DNA of 64,000 bases from Janthinobacterium sp. LM6 (GTDB lineage: Bacteria; Pseudomonadota; Gammaproteobacteria; Burkholderiales; Burkholderiaceae_D). Position 1 is the first letter of the stretch, and each line of letters opens with the position of its first letter. The notes under the pieces were generated by a model. It worked only from the letters and a program-made list of their open reading frames with translations. It was not told the origin of the DNA and did not search any database. Where the stretch lies: assembly GCF_002002885.1 (NCBI RefSeq), contig NZ_CP019510.1:434001-498000 (forward strand), given 5' to 3'. The translations under genes were made by a program, and so were the position numbers. Below, in pieces: positions 1 to 9,121 of the stretch.

Positions 1-1892
1 GAGCCAAGGCGGCCATCCTCGAATTTCACCTGGGTCTCGATGTATTGCGTTGTCTTGCCCTCATACAGGGCGGAAATGAGCACCGCGTACTTTTCGGCGA
101 TGAATTTGCGGCGCACCTTGCGCGTGCGCGTCAGTTCGTCGTCGTCCGGATCGAGTTCCTTGTGCAGCACCAGGAAGCGATGTACCTGCGTGCGGTCCAT
201 CAGCGGGTCGGCCGCCAGTTCCGCGTTGACTTGCTCGATGCAGTCGCGGATCAGGCCATAGGTCTCGGCGCGCGCCGCCAGGTCGGTGTAGCCGGAGTAG
301 GCGATGCCGCGCCGTTCGGACCAGTTGCCCACCGCTTCGATGTCGATGTTGATGAAGGCGCAGACCTGGTCGCGCGCATGGCCGAAGGCCACCACCTCCT
401 TGATAAAGGGGAAGAACTTGAGCTTGTTTTCGATGTAGTTGGGCGCGAACATGGCACCGCAATTCATCTTGCCGACGTCGGCCGCGCGGTCGATGATTTT
501 CAGATGGCCTTCGCCATCGAACACGCCCGCGTCGCCCGTATGGAAATAGCCGTCGTCGTCGATCACTTCGGCAGTGGCGTCGGGCCGCTTGAAGTAGCCG
601 CTCATGGTGGCGGGCGACTTCACCAGCACTTCGCCATTGGCCGCCAGCTTGACTTCCACGCCCGGCGCCGGCAAGCCGACGCTGTCGAACTTGATATTGC
701 CGTCCGGTTGCAGGCATACATAGGCGCAGGTTTCGGTGGAACCGTACAATTGCTTGAGGTTGACGCCGATGGAGCGATAGAAGCGGAACAGGTCGGGGCC
801 GATGGCGGCGCCGGCCGTGTAGGCGACGCGCACGCGCGACAGTCCCAGCACGTTTTTCAGCGGGCCGTAGACGAGCAGCTCGCCCAGCTTGTAGCTGAGG
901 CGGTCCGCCAGCGAGACTGGCTTGCCATCCAAAATCTGCGCGCCGCAGCGCTTGGCCACGTCCATGAAATGGCTGAACATGTGGCGCTTGATGCTGCTGG
1001 CGTCTTCCATGCGTATCATCACGCTGGTGAGCATGTTCTCGAATACGCGCGGCGGCGCAAAGTAGCAGGTGGGGCCGATTTCGCGCATGTCGATCATCAC
1101 CGTGTCGCCCGATTCGGGGCAGTTGACGGTGAAGCCGGCCACCATGGCCTGCGCCAGCGAGAACAGGCAGTCGCCGACCCACGCCATGGGCAGGTAGGAC
1201 AGGATGTCTTCCTCGTCGGTGAGCTGGTCGAAGGCGACGCCGCCAACGCCTGCGGCCAGCAGCGCCGTGTGGCTCTGGCACACGCCCTTCGGCTTGCCCG
1301 TGGTGCCCGAGGTGTACAGGATCACGGCGGAGTCGCTACCCTGGCCCGCTGCCACGGCGGCGTCGAAAAAGCCCGGGTGTTCGCGGTCGTAGGCCCGGCC
1401 CAGCACCTGCAGGGCGGCAAAGGACGTCAGTTCCGGCTGGCGGTAATGGCGCATGCCCCGTTCATCGTCATACGCGATGTGGGCGACGTGCGGATACAGG
1501 GCCTTGAGTTCGAGCAGCTTGTCGACCTGCTCCTGGTCTTCGACGATGGCGTAGCGGATTTCCGCATCCTGCAGCACATAGGCCATGTCGGCGGCCGGCG
1601 CGTCCTGGTACAGTGGCACGGGCACGCCGCCGAGGCTTTGCGCCGCCAGCATGGCCCAGTACAGGCGGGGACGGTTGTCGCCGATGATGGCCAGGTTCAT
1701 GCCGCGCTGGAAACCGATGGCGGCCAGGCCGCAGGCCAGCGCGCGCACCTCGTCGTTGACCTCGCGCCAGGTCCAGGTTTGCCAGATGCCCAGGTGTTTT
1801 TCGCGAAAGGCGGGCTTGTCGGATCGTACGGTCCCGTGTTGCAATAAGCGCCGCGGAAAAGTCGGCATTGTTGCTGTGGTATTCGTTTGCAC
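1..1892 (-). CDS. AMP-dependent acyl-CoA synthetase (long-chain fatty acid CoA ligase family), 3' end outside window
   Basis: Activates a carboxylic acid, probably a fatty acid, to its CoA thioester through an acyl-adenylate. The frame is open from a GTG at 1892 to the left edge, so the C-terminus is missing. The GTG has AGGGAGA at good spacing; the ATG at 1868 has no ribosome binding site. Visible ANL motifs: the phosphate-binding loop YTSGTTGKPKG near residue 190, YGSTET near 382, YFHTGD near 449, and a TRTRKVRR stretch near 580. The size (over 630 residues) and long C-terminal part fit the FadD15/FAA1-type long form. It diverges from the Crp-like gene at 2033 across a 140-bp gap. In related bacteria such a gene often precedes a branched-chain amino acid ABC transporter, which cannot be checked here. 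Family is sure; substrate is unknown. Confidence 0.92.
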   Translation of the reverse strand, partial: MQTNTTATMPTFPRRLLQHGTVRSDKPAFREKHLGIWQTWTWREVNDEVRALACGLAAIGFQRGMNLAIIGDNRPRLYWAMLAAQSLGGVPVPLYQDAPAADMAYVLQDAEIRYAIVEDQEQVDKLLELKALYPHVAHIAYDDERGMRHYRQPELTSFAALQVLGRAYDREHPGFFDAAVAAGQGSDSAVILYTSGTTGKPKGVCQSHTALLAAGVGGVAFDQLTDEEDILSYLPMAWVGDCLFSLAQAMVAGFTVNCPESGDTVMIDMREIGPTCYFAPPRVFENMLTSVMIRMEDASSIKRHMFSHFMDVAKRCGAQILDGKPVSLADRLSYKLGELLVYGPLKNVLGLSRVRVAYTAGAAIGPDLFRFYRSIGVNLKQLYGSTETCAYVCLQPDGNIKFDSVGLPAPGVEVKLAANGEVLVKSPATMSGYFKRPDATAEVIDDDGYFHTGDAGVFDGEGHLKIIDRAADVGKMNCGAMFAPNYIENKLKFFPFIKEVVAFGHARDQVCAFINIDIEAVGNWSERRGIAYSGYTDLAARAETYGLIRDCIEQVNAELAADPLMDRTQVHRFLVLHKELDPDDDELTRTRKVRRKFIAEKYAVLISALYEGKTTQYIETQVKFEDGRLG

Positions 1893-2032
1893 CAGTGTCT
1901 CCCTGTTGCTTGTCTCAGGCCCCACCTCGTTGGATGGCGCTCTGTGTTTTTATGTGTAAGGCGTTTGTGCAATGATAGTAGCTTGCGTTAGATTGCCGAG
2001 TTGTCTTTTCGGGGACATTTACCCACTTTTCG

Positions 2033-2746
2033 ATGGTGCATCGCACAATGATCAACCCTGATATCAGCCTCAAGGATGCCGTGCGCGCGGCCAACTGGGC
2101 GCAGCTGCTCGACCCCGTTCAACTGGCCAGGGTCGAGGCCGATGTGTTCGAGACTTTCGTGCCGAAAGGCGGCTTCGTCTGCCGCAAGGGCGAACCGGTG
2201 GACAACTGGATCGGCGTCATCAGCGGCATGGTCAAGATGAATAATTTTTCCGCCTCCGGCAAGGCCATGACCTTCATCGGCGTGCCGCCCGGCAGCTGGT
2301 TCGGCGAAGGTTCATTGCTGAAGAATGAAATCCGCAAATACGACACCATGGCCCTGCGCGACACGCGCGTGGCGCGCCTGCCCGGCGCCACCTTCCACTG
2401 GCTGCTGGAAACGAGTCTGCCATTCACGCGCTTTTTGCTGATGCAGCTGAACGAGCGTCTGGGCCAGTTCATCGGCATGGTGGAAAACGAGCGCTTGCTG
2501 GACCTGAACACGCGCGTGGCGCGCTGCCTGGCGTCGATGTTCAACTCGCACTTGTATCCGGGCGTGGAAACCCTGGTGCAACTGTCGCAGGAAGAAATCG
2601 GGTTGTTGTCCGGTTCTTCGCGCCAGCGCGCCAACCAGGCCTTGCAAGTGCTGGAAAAAAAGGGTTTATTGCGCCTCGATTACGGCGGCATCCGCGTGCT
2701 GGATCTGGAAGGCTTGCGCCGCTATGAGGCCGATGATGCCATCTGA
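2033..2746 (+). CDS. Crp/Fnr family transcriptional regulator
   Basis: A 237-residue protein with an N-terminal cyclic-nucleotide-binding-like beta-roll (about 25-145; the stretch GSWFGEGSLL near 85-95 is the roll signature) and a C-terminal winged helix. The recognition part LSQEEIGLLSGSSRQRANQA lies at about 180-200. There is no N-terminal cysteine cluster, so it is not an oxygen-sensing Fnr. An alternative ATG is at 2048; neither start has a strong ribosome binding site. It diverges from the acyl-CoA synthetase and overlaps the start of the next gene by a few bases, so the two are probably co-transcribed. Ligand and targets unknown. The neighbouring ligase promoter is a possible target by position only. 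Confidence 0.93.
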   Translation: MVHRTMINPDISLKDAVRAANWAQLLDPVQLARVEADVFETFVPKGGFVCRKGEPVDNWIGVISGMVKMNNFSASGKAMTFIGVPPGSWFGEGSLLKNEIRKYDTMALRDTRVARLPGATFHWLLETSLPFTRFLLMQLNERLGQFIGMVENERLLDLNTRVARCLASMFNSHLYPGVETLVQLSQEEIGLLSGSSRQRANQALQVLEKKGLLRLDYGGIRVLDLEGLRRYEADDAI

Positions 2747-4781
2747 GACCACGCGTGCCGCAGCCCTGCGCGTACGTCTCGATGGCAGCTTTGTCGAGCA
2801 TGCGCGATTCACGGGGCCGCCTGTCGATTTCAGCGACTGGACACCCGAAGAACTGGGCGCCATCTGGGGGGCGTTGCATCGCGCGGCGCGCTTCGGCCAT
2901 GACGATCCCGCGCGGCGCGAACTGGCGATGGCGCTATTGGCACAAGCGAGCAGCGTGAAGCTGGCACCGGCGCTGGCAGGTGACATGTTCCTCGACGCGC
3001 TGGATGCGGCCCGCGTGCACGACTGGGACTACGCAATCGGCTGCCTGGATTGTCTGCGCGGCGCGCCACCGGAAGGCAGCGCGCAGCTGGCGCTGCGCAT
3101 CCTCGATGAACCGAAACACTGGGGCGAACAGCCTTTTGCCGCCTGGCTGCTGGCGCAGCTGGCCGGCGGCGACGCCCCGGCCCATTTCGGGCAGATGATG
3201 GAGGAGCGCCATGCGCGCTACCCGATGCCCTTGACCTTGCAGGAACTCACCGTACTGCCGCAGCTGGCGCAAGCCTCCCTGCTGGCGCTGGCCGGCTCGC
3301 GCTACAGTGGCCACTGGAGCCGCGACAGTATCGGCGAGGCGGATCCTGCCGAAGTGCTGGCCGATGATGCGGCGTATGTCGCGTTTGCGCGCACGATACT
3401 GGAACAGGCGGCGCGCCATATCGCCGCCATCCATGACGGCAGCGTGCCGTATGCGGCCGATGCCGCCTTTGCCACCGCAGACTCGCCGGTGCTGGCGCGT
3501 GCCGCGCGGGTGGTGTCCTATCGCGATGATGCGTGGTTCAGGCCCGTGATCACCGTCTTGCTGCCTTTGGCATGCGTGGCGCCCGGCGCGGCCAAGAGCG
3601 CGCCGTCGCAATCGCTGGCGATGGCGCTGGGCCATGCGGTGGAAACCATCCCCACGCCCGAAAGCCTGCAGGCCCTGCGCACGGCGCTGGCGCAGGTACG
3701 CCATGCTGGCATCCGCAAGAAGCTGGAACGCAATCTGAAACCGGCCGAACGGGCGCTGGCGGAACGGCCCGATATCGCCTGGAGGATCGGTATGCCGGGC
3801 CCCATGGGCAAGCGGCGCCAGGCCATGCTGGCGCGCCGCCTGGAAGCGGGCTACGCCAGCGAGGTGTGGTTTGGCCTGGAGCAATGGCGCGCCTTGCGCG
3901 ACGATGCCGATATCGATACGGTGGCGCGCGCGCTGGTCTGGCGCACGGGTGACGGCCAGGCTTTCATGCTCGATGGCGAGGGTGCCATCGATGCATGGGG
4001 GCAGCCGGCGGATGTGCCGCTACAGGGCGAAGGCGAGATCGGCCTGTGGCATCCCCTGCACGGCAGCGGGGAGCAGCGCGCCGCCTGGCAGGCGCTGGTC
4101 GTGCAGCGGCGCGTGCGCCAGCCGCTGCGCCAGGTATATCGTGAAATATATGCACCGCCCGGCGACGGCAGTGCCCCATTTGCCGGCTACCAGTTGTCGC
4201 TGCCTACCTTGCTGGGACTGGCCCGCCGCGAAGGCTGGCGGCTGGACGATGATGAAGGCTTGTCGCGCGGGTTCGGCGCCTGGCGCGTATTGCTGCGCCT
4301 CGAGGGACGCGTCTATCCAGGCGCGGGCGGCGCCTGCACGTCCAACGGGCTGGCGCCCGCGCAAATGCTGCCGCTGGCGCCTGTGGCCTATTCGGAAGCG
4401 TGCCGCGCGGTGGATCTGCTGGTCAGCGCCAGCGCGTTGGCGCTGGTGGAAGAGGAGCAAAGCGTGCCGCGCGAAGAACGCTTGTTTTACCTGGCTAACC
4501 TGGCCCCGGGGCCGATGGCGGGCATGCGGCGCACCGTGCTGGAACAGGTATTCGCGGAGCAGATCGAGGACGGCCGAATGGCGCTCGAAGCGCGCCACCT
4601 GATGGTGGGCCGGCATGCGATCCACCTGACCACCGGCAGGGTCACGCTGGACGGCGCCGAAGTGGCGACCGAGGTGGTCGCGAAGGGGAACAAGCTGGGC
4701 GCCGTGCCCTGGCTGCCTTATGACGAGGCGCTGTTGGAAAAAATCGCCGCTACCGCCGGGGTGCTGCTGGCGCTGCACTGA
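2736..4781 (+). CDS. DUF4132-like protein
   Basis: A protein of about 681 residues with no signal peptide or membrane segment. The C-terminal half resembles DUF4132 proteins (the family that includes E. coli MolR/YehI): a segment RQPLRQVYREIYAP followed by a FAGYQLSLP stretch, then a C-terminal RHAIHLTTGRVTLDG and a terminal WLPYDEALLEKI. The N-terminal half is helical and Ala/Leu-rich, like HEAT-type repeats. The ATG at 2736 has GAGG six bases upstream and is preferred; ATGs at 2724 and 2733 are also in frame. It overlaps the Crp-like gene, suggesting translational coupling. Biochemical function is unknown. Confidence is high that it is a gene and moderate for the family. Confidence 0.82.
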   Translation: MPSETTRAAALRVRLDGSFVEHARFTGPPVDFSDWTPEELGAIWGALHRAARFGHDDPARRELAMALLAQASSVKLAPALAGDMFLDALDAARVHDWDYAIGCLDCLRGAPPEGSAQLALRILDEPKHWGEQPFAAWLLAQLAGGDAPAHFGQMMEERHARYPMPLTLQELTVLPQLAQASLLALAGSRYSGHWSRDSIGEADPAEVLADDAAYVAFARTILEQAARHIAAIHDGSVPYAADAAFATADSPVLARAARVVSYRDDAWFRPVITVLLPLACVAPGAAKSAPSQSLAMALGHAVETIPTPESLQALRTALAQVRHAGIRKKLERNLKPAERALAERPDIAWRIGMPGPMGKRRQAMLARRLEAGYASEVWFGLEQWRALRDDADIDTVARALVWRTGDGQAFMLDGEGAIDAWGQPADVPLQGEGEIGLWHPLHGSGEQRAAWQALVVQRRVRQPLRQVYREIYAPPGDGSAPFAGYQLSLPTLLGLARREGWRLDDDEGLSRGFGAWRVLLRLEGRVYPGAGGACTSNGLAPAQMLPLAPVAYSEACRAVDLLVSASALALVEEEQSVPREERLFYLANLAPGPMAGMRRTVLEQVFAEQIEDGRMALEARHLMVGRHAIHLTTGRVTLDGAEVATEVVAKGNKLGAVPWLPYDEALLEKIAATAGVLLALH

Positions 4782-4845
4782 GTGCAGCCCGGCTGCTAAT
4801 CGCGGTATCATAGATGCTTCCCAGCATAGCTCCATTTTCGCACCC

Positions 4846-6669
4846 ATGCAGACACCTGACCAAGCCACTCCCGCCTCCCGTTTGTCGCAACTGCGCGGCG
4901 CCATGCGCGCGCAGCACATCGACGCCTGCATCGTGCCCTCGGCCGACCCGCATTTGTCCGAGTACTTGCCGGCCCGCTGGCAGGGCCGCGAGTGGCTGTC
5001 GGGCTTTACGGGGTCGGTCGGCACCCTGGTCGTCACGCAGGAGTTTGCCGGCGTATGGACCGATGGCCGCTATTGGGAGCAGGCGGAAGACGAACTGGCC
5101 GGCAGCGGCATCGTCCTGAAGAAAATCCCGTCCGGCGCCAGCGTGCTGTATATCGACTGGCTGGGCGAGACCATGCAGCCGGGGCAGACGGTGGCCGTCG
5201 ATGGTGCCGTGCTGGGTCTGGCCAATGCACGCCTGCTGCAGCAGGCGCTGGGCGCGCAAGTGACCCTGCGCACGGACACCGACGTGCTGCACGCCGTGTG
5301 GCCGGAGCGCCCGGCCATGCCCGCCGCCCCCGTTTACGAGCACGGGGCCGCGTATCCGGCTCTGTCGCGCACGCAAAAACTGGCGGCCCTGCGCGCCGGC
5401 ATGGCGGCGCACGGCGCCAGCCACCACGTCATTTCCACCCTCGACGATATCGCGTATTTGTTCAACCTGCGCGGCGCCGACGTCAATTACAACCCCGTCT
5501 TCCTCGCGCATGCGCTGGTGGGCCCGGAGCGCGCCACCCTGTTCGTCGCCGACGGCAAGGTGCCGGCGGCCCTGCGCGCGACCCTGGAGAGCGAGGGTGT
5601 GGACGTGGCCGCGTATGACCGCACAGCGGCCGCGCTGGCCGCCTTGCCGGCCGGCGCCACCTTGCTGCTCGACCCGCGCCGCATCACGTTTGGCACGCGC
5701 CAGGCCGTGGCCGATGGCGTGCAGGTGGTCGAATCCATCAACCCGACCACCCTGGCCAAGTCGCGCAAGACGGATGCCGAAGCGGCGCACGTGCGCGCCG
5801 CCATGGAGCAGGATGGCGCGGCCCTGTGCGAGTTTTTCAGCTGGTTAGACTGCACTCTGGCCGACCCGCAGCGCGCGCCGTTGACGGAAATCGGCGTCGA
5901 CGAGCACCTGACTGCTGCCCGCGCGCGCCGCGCCGGTTTTGTCAGCCCCAGTTTCGGCACCATCGCCGGCTTCAATGCGCATGGCGCCATCATGCATTAC
6001 CACGCCCATGCGGATTCGGCCGCCGCTATCGACGGCGACGGCTTGCTGCTGATCGACTCGGGCGGCCAGTACTGGGGCGGCACCACGGACATCACGCGCG
6101 TGGTCCCCGTCGGCGCGATCACGGCCGCGCACAGGCGCGATTTCACCCTGGTCTTGCGCAGCATGATCGCGCTGTCGCGCGCGCAATTCCCGCGCGGCGT
6201 GAAGTCGCCCATGCTCGATTCCATCGCCCGCGCGCCCCTGTGGGCCGAAGGCATCGACTTTGGCCACGGCACGGGCCACGGCGTGGGCTTTTTCCTCAAC
6301 GTCCACGAAGGGCCACAATCGATTTCGCAGTCCGCCATGCCGGAGCCGCAGACGGCCATGGAACCGGGCATGATCACTTCCATCGAGCCGGGCATCTACC
6401 GCCCGGGCCAGTGGGGCATCCGCATCGAGAACCTGGTGCTGAATGTACCCGCGGGGACGACGCCCTTCGGCGAATTCCTGCGCTTCGAAACCTTGACCCT
6501 GTGCCCGATCGACACGCGCTGCGTGGAACGCGCGCTGCTGCGCGATGACGAAGCGGCCTGGCTGAACGACTATCACGCCACCGTGCGCGCGCGCCTGGCG
6601 CCGCACCTGGCCGCGCCGGCCGATGCGCCTGCGCTGGCGTGGCTGGAACAGCGCACGGGAGCCATCTGA
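4846..6669 (+). CDS. Xaa-Pro aminopeptidase family protein (M24B)
   Basis: A 607-residue cytosolic metallopeptidase expected to release N-terminal residues ahead of proline. It has two creatinase-like N-terminal domains and a C-terminal pita-bread domain. Metal ligands are visible: the two aspartates in LIDSGGQYWGGTTDITR (near 403-414), the histidine in HGTGHGVGFFLNVHEG (near 473-480), and glutamates in SIEPGIY (near 513) and IRIENL (near 527). The length of about 600 is the long eukaryotic/bacterial APP1-like form rather than the 440-residue PepP. The start is the ATG at 4846, after the DUF4132 stop at 4781; upstream in-frame codons lie inside that gene. Its stop overlaps the next start (TGATG), so the two are coupled. 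Confidence 0.95.
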   Translation: MQTPDQATPASRLSQLRGAMRAQHIDACIVPSADPHLSEYLPARWQGREWLSGFTGSVGTLVVTQEFAGVWTDGRYWEQAEDELAGSGIVLKKIPSGASVLYIDWLGETMQPGQTVAVDGAVLGLANARLLQQALGAQVTLRTDTDVLHAVWPERPAMPAAPVYEHGAAYPALSRTQKLAALRAGMAAHGASHHVISTLDDIAYLFNLRGADVNYNPVFLAHALVGPERATLFVADGKVPAALRATLESEGVDVAAYDRTAAALAALPAGATLLLDPRRITFGTRQAVADGVQVVESINPTTLAKSRKTDAEAAHVRAAMEQDGAALCEFFSWLDCTLADPQRAPLTEIGVDEHLTAARARRAGFVSPSFGTIAGFNAHGAIMHYHAHADSAAAIDGDGLLLIDSGGQYWGGTTDITRVVPVGAITAAHRRDFTLVLRSMIALSRAQFPRGVKSPMLDSIARAPLWAEGIDFGHGTGHGVGFFLNVHEGPQSISQSAMPEPQTAMEPGMITSIEPGIYRPGQWGIRIENLVLNVPAGTTPFGEFLRFETLTLCPIDTRCVERALLRDDEAAWLNDYHATVRARLAPHLAAPADAPALAWLEQRTGAI

Positions 6670-6923
6670 TGCGCTCGACCCGCGCCACGTCCGCCATCGA
6701 GCGGCTCAAGGAACGCACCGGCCACCGCCTCTACACGATGGCGCGCACGGGCGATGAACTGTTCTTCCTCACGGAAGGCCCGGGTTTACCGCCCCTGTGC
6801 CCGCCGCTGGAGCTGGACGCCTTTGTCGCCTTCGTGAATGGCCTGGGGCCGCAAAAGGCGCGCCGCGTCAGCAAGCTCGACGTGGCGTTTGAAAAGCAGC
6901 TGACGAAAAAGCCCCAGGACTAA
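6669..6923 (+). CDS. Small hypothetical protein coupled to aminopeptidase P
   Basis: An 84-residue basic protein whose ATG overlaps the stop of the upstream aminopeptidase (TGATG), a typical translational-coupling junction. The next gene starts directly after its stop, so three genes are stacked without spacing. No signal peptide, membrane segment or recognised domain; there is a Pro/Leu-rich centre (GPGLPPLCPPLELD). Function unknown. Codon use matches its neighbours, and the tight packing supports it being real. Confidence 0.75.
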   Translation: MRSTRATSAIERLKERTGHRLYTMARTGDELFFLTEGPGLPPLCPPLELDAFVAFVNGLGPQKARRVSKLDVAFEKQLTKKPQD

Positions 6924-7664
6924 ATGCCGACCATCGACTTCCTGCGCGCCTACTGGTCGCCGGCCGAGCTGGCGACGAATGGCGTGATCCTGCTGAATCT
7001 GCTTGGCGCATTGCTGCTGGGCTTGCTGGTGGGTTACGAGCGTTCGTATCACGGGCGCGCGGCCGGCATGCGCACCTACAGCCTCGTCTGCATGGCCTCG
7101 GCCGCGCTGACGGTGCTGGGCGGCTATCCCGAATTCTGGTACGGCGGCCATGGCGCCATCGTCGGCAGCGACCCCACGCGCGTGATCCAGGGTATCGTCA
7201 CGGGCGTGGGTTTTCTCGGCGCCGGCGTCATCATGCGCGAGGGTTTCAATATCAGCGGCCTGACGACGGCCGCCTCGATCTGGGCCTCGTCCGTGATCGG
7301 CATCATGGTCGGCATCGGTTTTTATCTGTCGGCCATGGGCCTGGCCTTCCTGTGTGCGATGGCGATGATTTTCCTGTCAAAACTGGAGAACTGGCTGCCG
7401 TCGCGCCACGCGGTGGCCATCACCATGCGCTTCCGCCAGGGGTTTATTCCGCGCGAAGATGCGCTGCGGCGCATGGCGGCCAAGCGCGGCTACGACATCG
7501 CCGGCGGCTCGCTGACCATCGGCAGCACGGACGGCATGCAGGAGTGGCGCTTCGTCGCCATCGCGCATGGCAAGAACACGGGCGCCAGCCTGTCGGCCAT
7601 GTCGGCCGAACTGGCCGCCTTCGAAGGCATCGCCGGCTTCCAGCTGTCGCATGCCCGCAACTGA
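6924..7664 (+). CDS. MgtC/SapB family membrane protein
   Basis: A 246-residue inner-membrane protein with about five hydrophobic N-terminal helices and a soluble C-terminal domain (from about residue 160). The MgtC/SapB hallmarks are present: GALLLGLLVGYERSYHGR near 28-45 with the conserved Arg/Glu, GMRTYSLV near 48, and GVGFLGAGVIMREGFNISGL near 95-112, followed by TTAASIW. Members act in magnesium homeostasis or modulate ATP synthase; the family includes many uncharacterised versions, so the specific role is open. The ATG directly follows the previous stop, so it sits in the same transcription unit. No Mg-sensing leader was seen; the gene has no 5' space for one. Confidence 0.93.
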   Translation: MPTIDFLRAYWSPAELATNGVILLNLLGALLLGLLVGYERSYHGRAAGMRTYSLVCMASAALTVLGGYPEFWYGGHGAIVGSDPTRVIQGIVTGVGFLGAGVIMREGFNISGLTTAASIWASSVIGIMVGIGFYLSAMGLAFLCAMAMIFLSKLENWLPSRHAVAITMRFRQGFIPREDALRRMAAKRGYDIAGGSLTIGSTDGMQEWRFVAIAHGKNTGASLSAMSAELAAFEGIAGFQLSHARN

Positions 7665-7686
7665 TACGGATGCCGAGAGGATGGAC

Positions 7687-8268
7687 ATGGATGCACAGGT
7701 TCAAGATGTACTCGATTTCTGGTTCCTGCCGCCGGATAACCCTGACTATGGCCAGTCGCGCGTGGAATGGTTCCGCAAGGATGACGGCTTCGATGCGCAG
7801 ATACGCGAGCGTTTCGGCGCGCTGATCGATGCCGCCATCGAGGGCGGCTTGCTCGCATGGGATACCACGCCGCACGGCGCGCTGGCGCGCCTCATCGTGC
7901 TCGATCAATTCACGCGCAATGTGCATCGCGGCACGCCGCGCGCCTTTGCCGGCGACGCCCTGGCGCTGGCGCTGGCCGTCGCCTTGACGGACGCGGGGCA
8001 GGACCGTCAGCTGTCGCCGATGCTGCGCGCTTTTGCCTACCTGCCGTTCGAACACGCGGAAGACCTGGCCATGCAGGCGCGCGCCGTCGAGCTGTTCCAG
8101 CTGCTGTCGCAGGCGCAGCCCGGCTTTGACGGCATGCTCGATTACGCCGAGCGCCACCAGGAAGTGATCGCCCGCTTTGGCCGCTTCCCGCACCGCAACG
8201 CCATCCTCGGCCGCGCCTCCACGCCGCAAGAGCTGGAATTTTTGCGCCAGCCGGGATCGAGCTTCTAG
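7687..8268 (+). CDS. DUF924 family protein
   Basis: A 193-residue soluble protein, almost entirely alpha-helical, with the DUF924 pattern: an N-terminal VLDFWFLPPD, then VEWFRKDDGFD, then LIVLDQFTRNVHRGTPRAFA, and a C-terminal RFGRFPHRNAILGRAS. The fold is TPR-like; the biochemical role is unknown. The ATG at 7687 is chosen because GAGAGG lies six bases upstream; an in-frame ATG at 7681 is almost on top of that site. It follows the MgtC-like gene by 22 bases and precedes the DUF2520 gene by nine, so it is likely in the same operon. Confidence 0.92.
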   Translation: MDAQVQDVLDFWFLPPDNPDYGQSRVEWFRKDDGFDAQIRERFGALIDAAIEGGLLAWDTTPHGALARLIVLDQFTRNVHRGTPRAFAGDALALALAVALTDAGQDRQLSPMLRAFAYLPFEHAEDLAMQARAVELFQLLSQAQPGFDGMLDYAERHQEVIARFGRFPHRNAILGRASTPQELEFLRQPGSSF

Positions 8269-8277
8269 AAAATCGCC

Positions 8278-9120
8278 ATGAACGTTACCCTGAATATCAT
8301 CGGCGCCGGCCACGTGGGCCGTGTGCTGGGCCGTTTGTTCGCCCGCGTGGATGGCACGCAGGGCGGAGCAATCCTGGTGCAGGACGTGCTGACGCGCTCG
8401 ATGGCATCGGCGCAGGCGGCCGTCGATTTCATCGGCGCCGGCACGCCCGTCGCCAGCTATGCGGCCTTGCGGCGCGCCGACGTCACCATGCTGGCGGTCT
8501 CCGACGACCAGATCGGTCCGGCCTGCGCGGCGCTGGTAGCCGAGGGACGCCAGGCGGGCGCCATCGTGTTCCACTGCAGCGGCGCGCTGGCCTCGAACGT
8601 GCTGCTGGCCGCCACGCAGGCGGGCGCCTTTGTCGCCAGCGCGCACCCGATCCGCAGCTTTGCCGACCCGCAGCAGGTGGCCGCCACCTTTGACGGCACT
8701 TTTTGCGGCATCGAAGGCGACCCGCTGGCGCTGGCCTTCCTCACGCCCGCCTTGAACGCCATCGGCGCGCGTCCCGTACCCATCGATCCGGCCGCCAAGA
8801 CCCTGTATCACGCTGCCGCCGTCTTCGCCAGCAATTACCTGGTGACGGTGCTCGATGCCGCCTTGCGCGCCTACCAGGCGGCCGGCATCCCCGAACCCGT
8901 GGCGCGCGAACTGGCGCAGCCACTGGTGACGGAAGCGGTGGCCAATGTGTTCCGCCTGGGCGCCGCGCCCGCGCTGTCCGGCCCCATCGCGCGCGGCGAC
9001 TCAGTCACCGTGCAACGCCAGCAGCTGGCCGTGCAAAGCTGGGATGCCGCCACGGGCGAGTTGTACCGGGCGCTGGTGGCGCCCACGCAAGATCTGGCCA
9101 GGCGCAAGCGCGGGGGATGA
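8278..9120 (+). CDS. Rossmann-like/DUF2520 domain protein (ProC/F420-reductase-like)
   Basis: A 280-residue soluble protein. The N-terminus has a dinucleotide-binding Rossmann motif IIGAGHVGRVLGRLF (residues 7-21). The mid part has the family-typical HCSGALAS and SAHPIRSFADP, and the C-terminal DUF2520 domain is helical (KTLYHAAAVFASNYLV near 180). The architecture is like pyrroline-5-carboxylate reductase or ketopantoate reductase, but the substrate is unknown; DUF2520 proteins are often annotated as putative NADP oxidoreductases. It closes the rightward run that began with the Crp-like gene; its stop lies one base from the convergent stop of the diguanylate cyclase. Confidence 0.92.
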   Translation: MNVTLNIIGAGHVGRVLGRLFARVDGTQGGAILVQDVLTRSMASAQAAVDFIGAGTPVASYAALRRADVTMLAVSDDQIGPACAALVAEGRQAGAIVFHCSGALASNVLLAATQAGAFVASAHPIRSFADPQQVAATFDGTFCGIEGDPLALAFLTPALNAIGARPVPIDPAAKTLYHAAAVFASNYLVTVLDAALRAYQAAGIPEPVARELAQPLVTEAVANVFRLGAAPALSGPIARGDSVTVQRQQLAVQSWDAATGELYRALVAPTQDLARRKRGG

Positions 9121-9121
9121 C

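Noticed and set aside
45..1847. Uninterrupted 600-codon reading frame on the plus strand
   Set aside because: It is the antisense shadow of the acyl-CoA synthetase, which has all ANL motifs on the minus strand; the plus-strand translation is His/Ala/Gly/Val-rich with no domain, typical of high-GC antisense.
7000..7664. Mg-sensing leader for the MgtC/SapB gene
   Set aside because: Its start codon touches the preceding stop, so no 5' leader exists.
7444..8811. 455-codon minus-strand frame across DUF924 and DUF2520 genes
   Set aside because: It spans two recognised genes on the opposite strand and has the Arg/Gln/His-rich composition of an antisense shadow.
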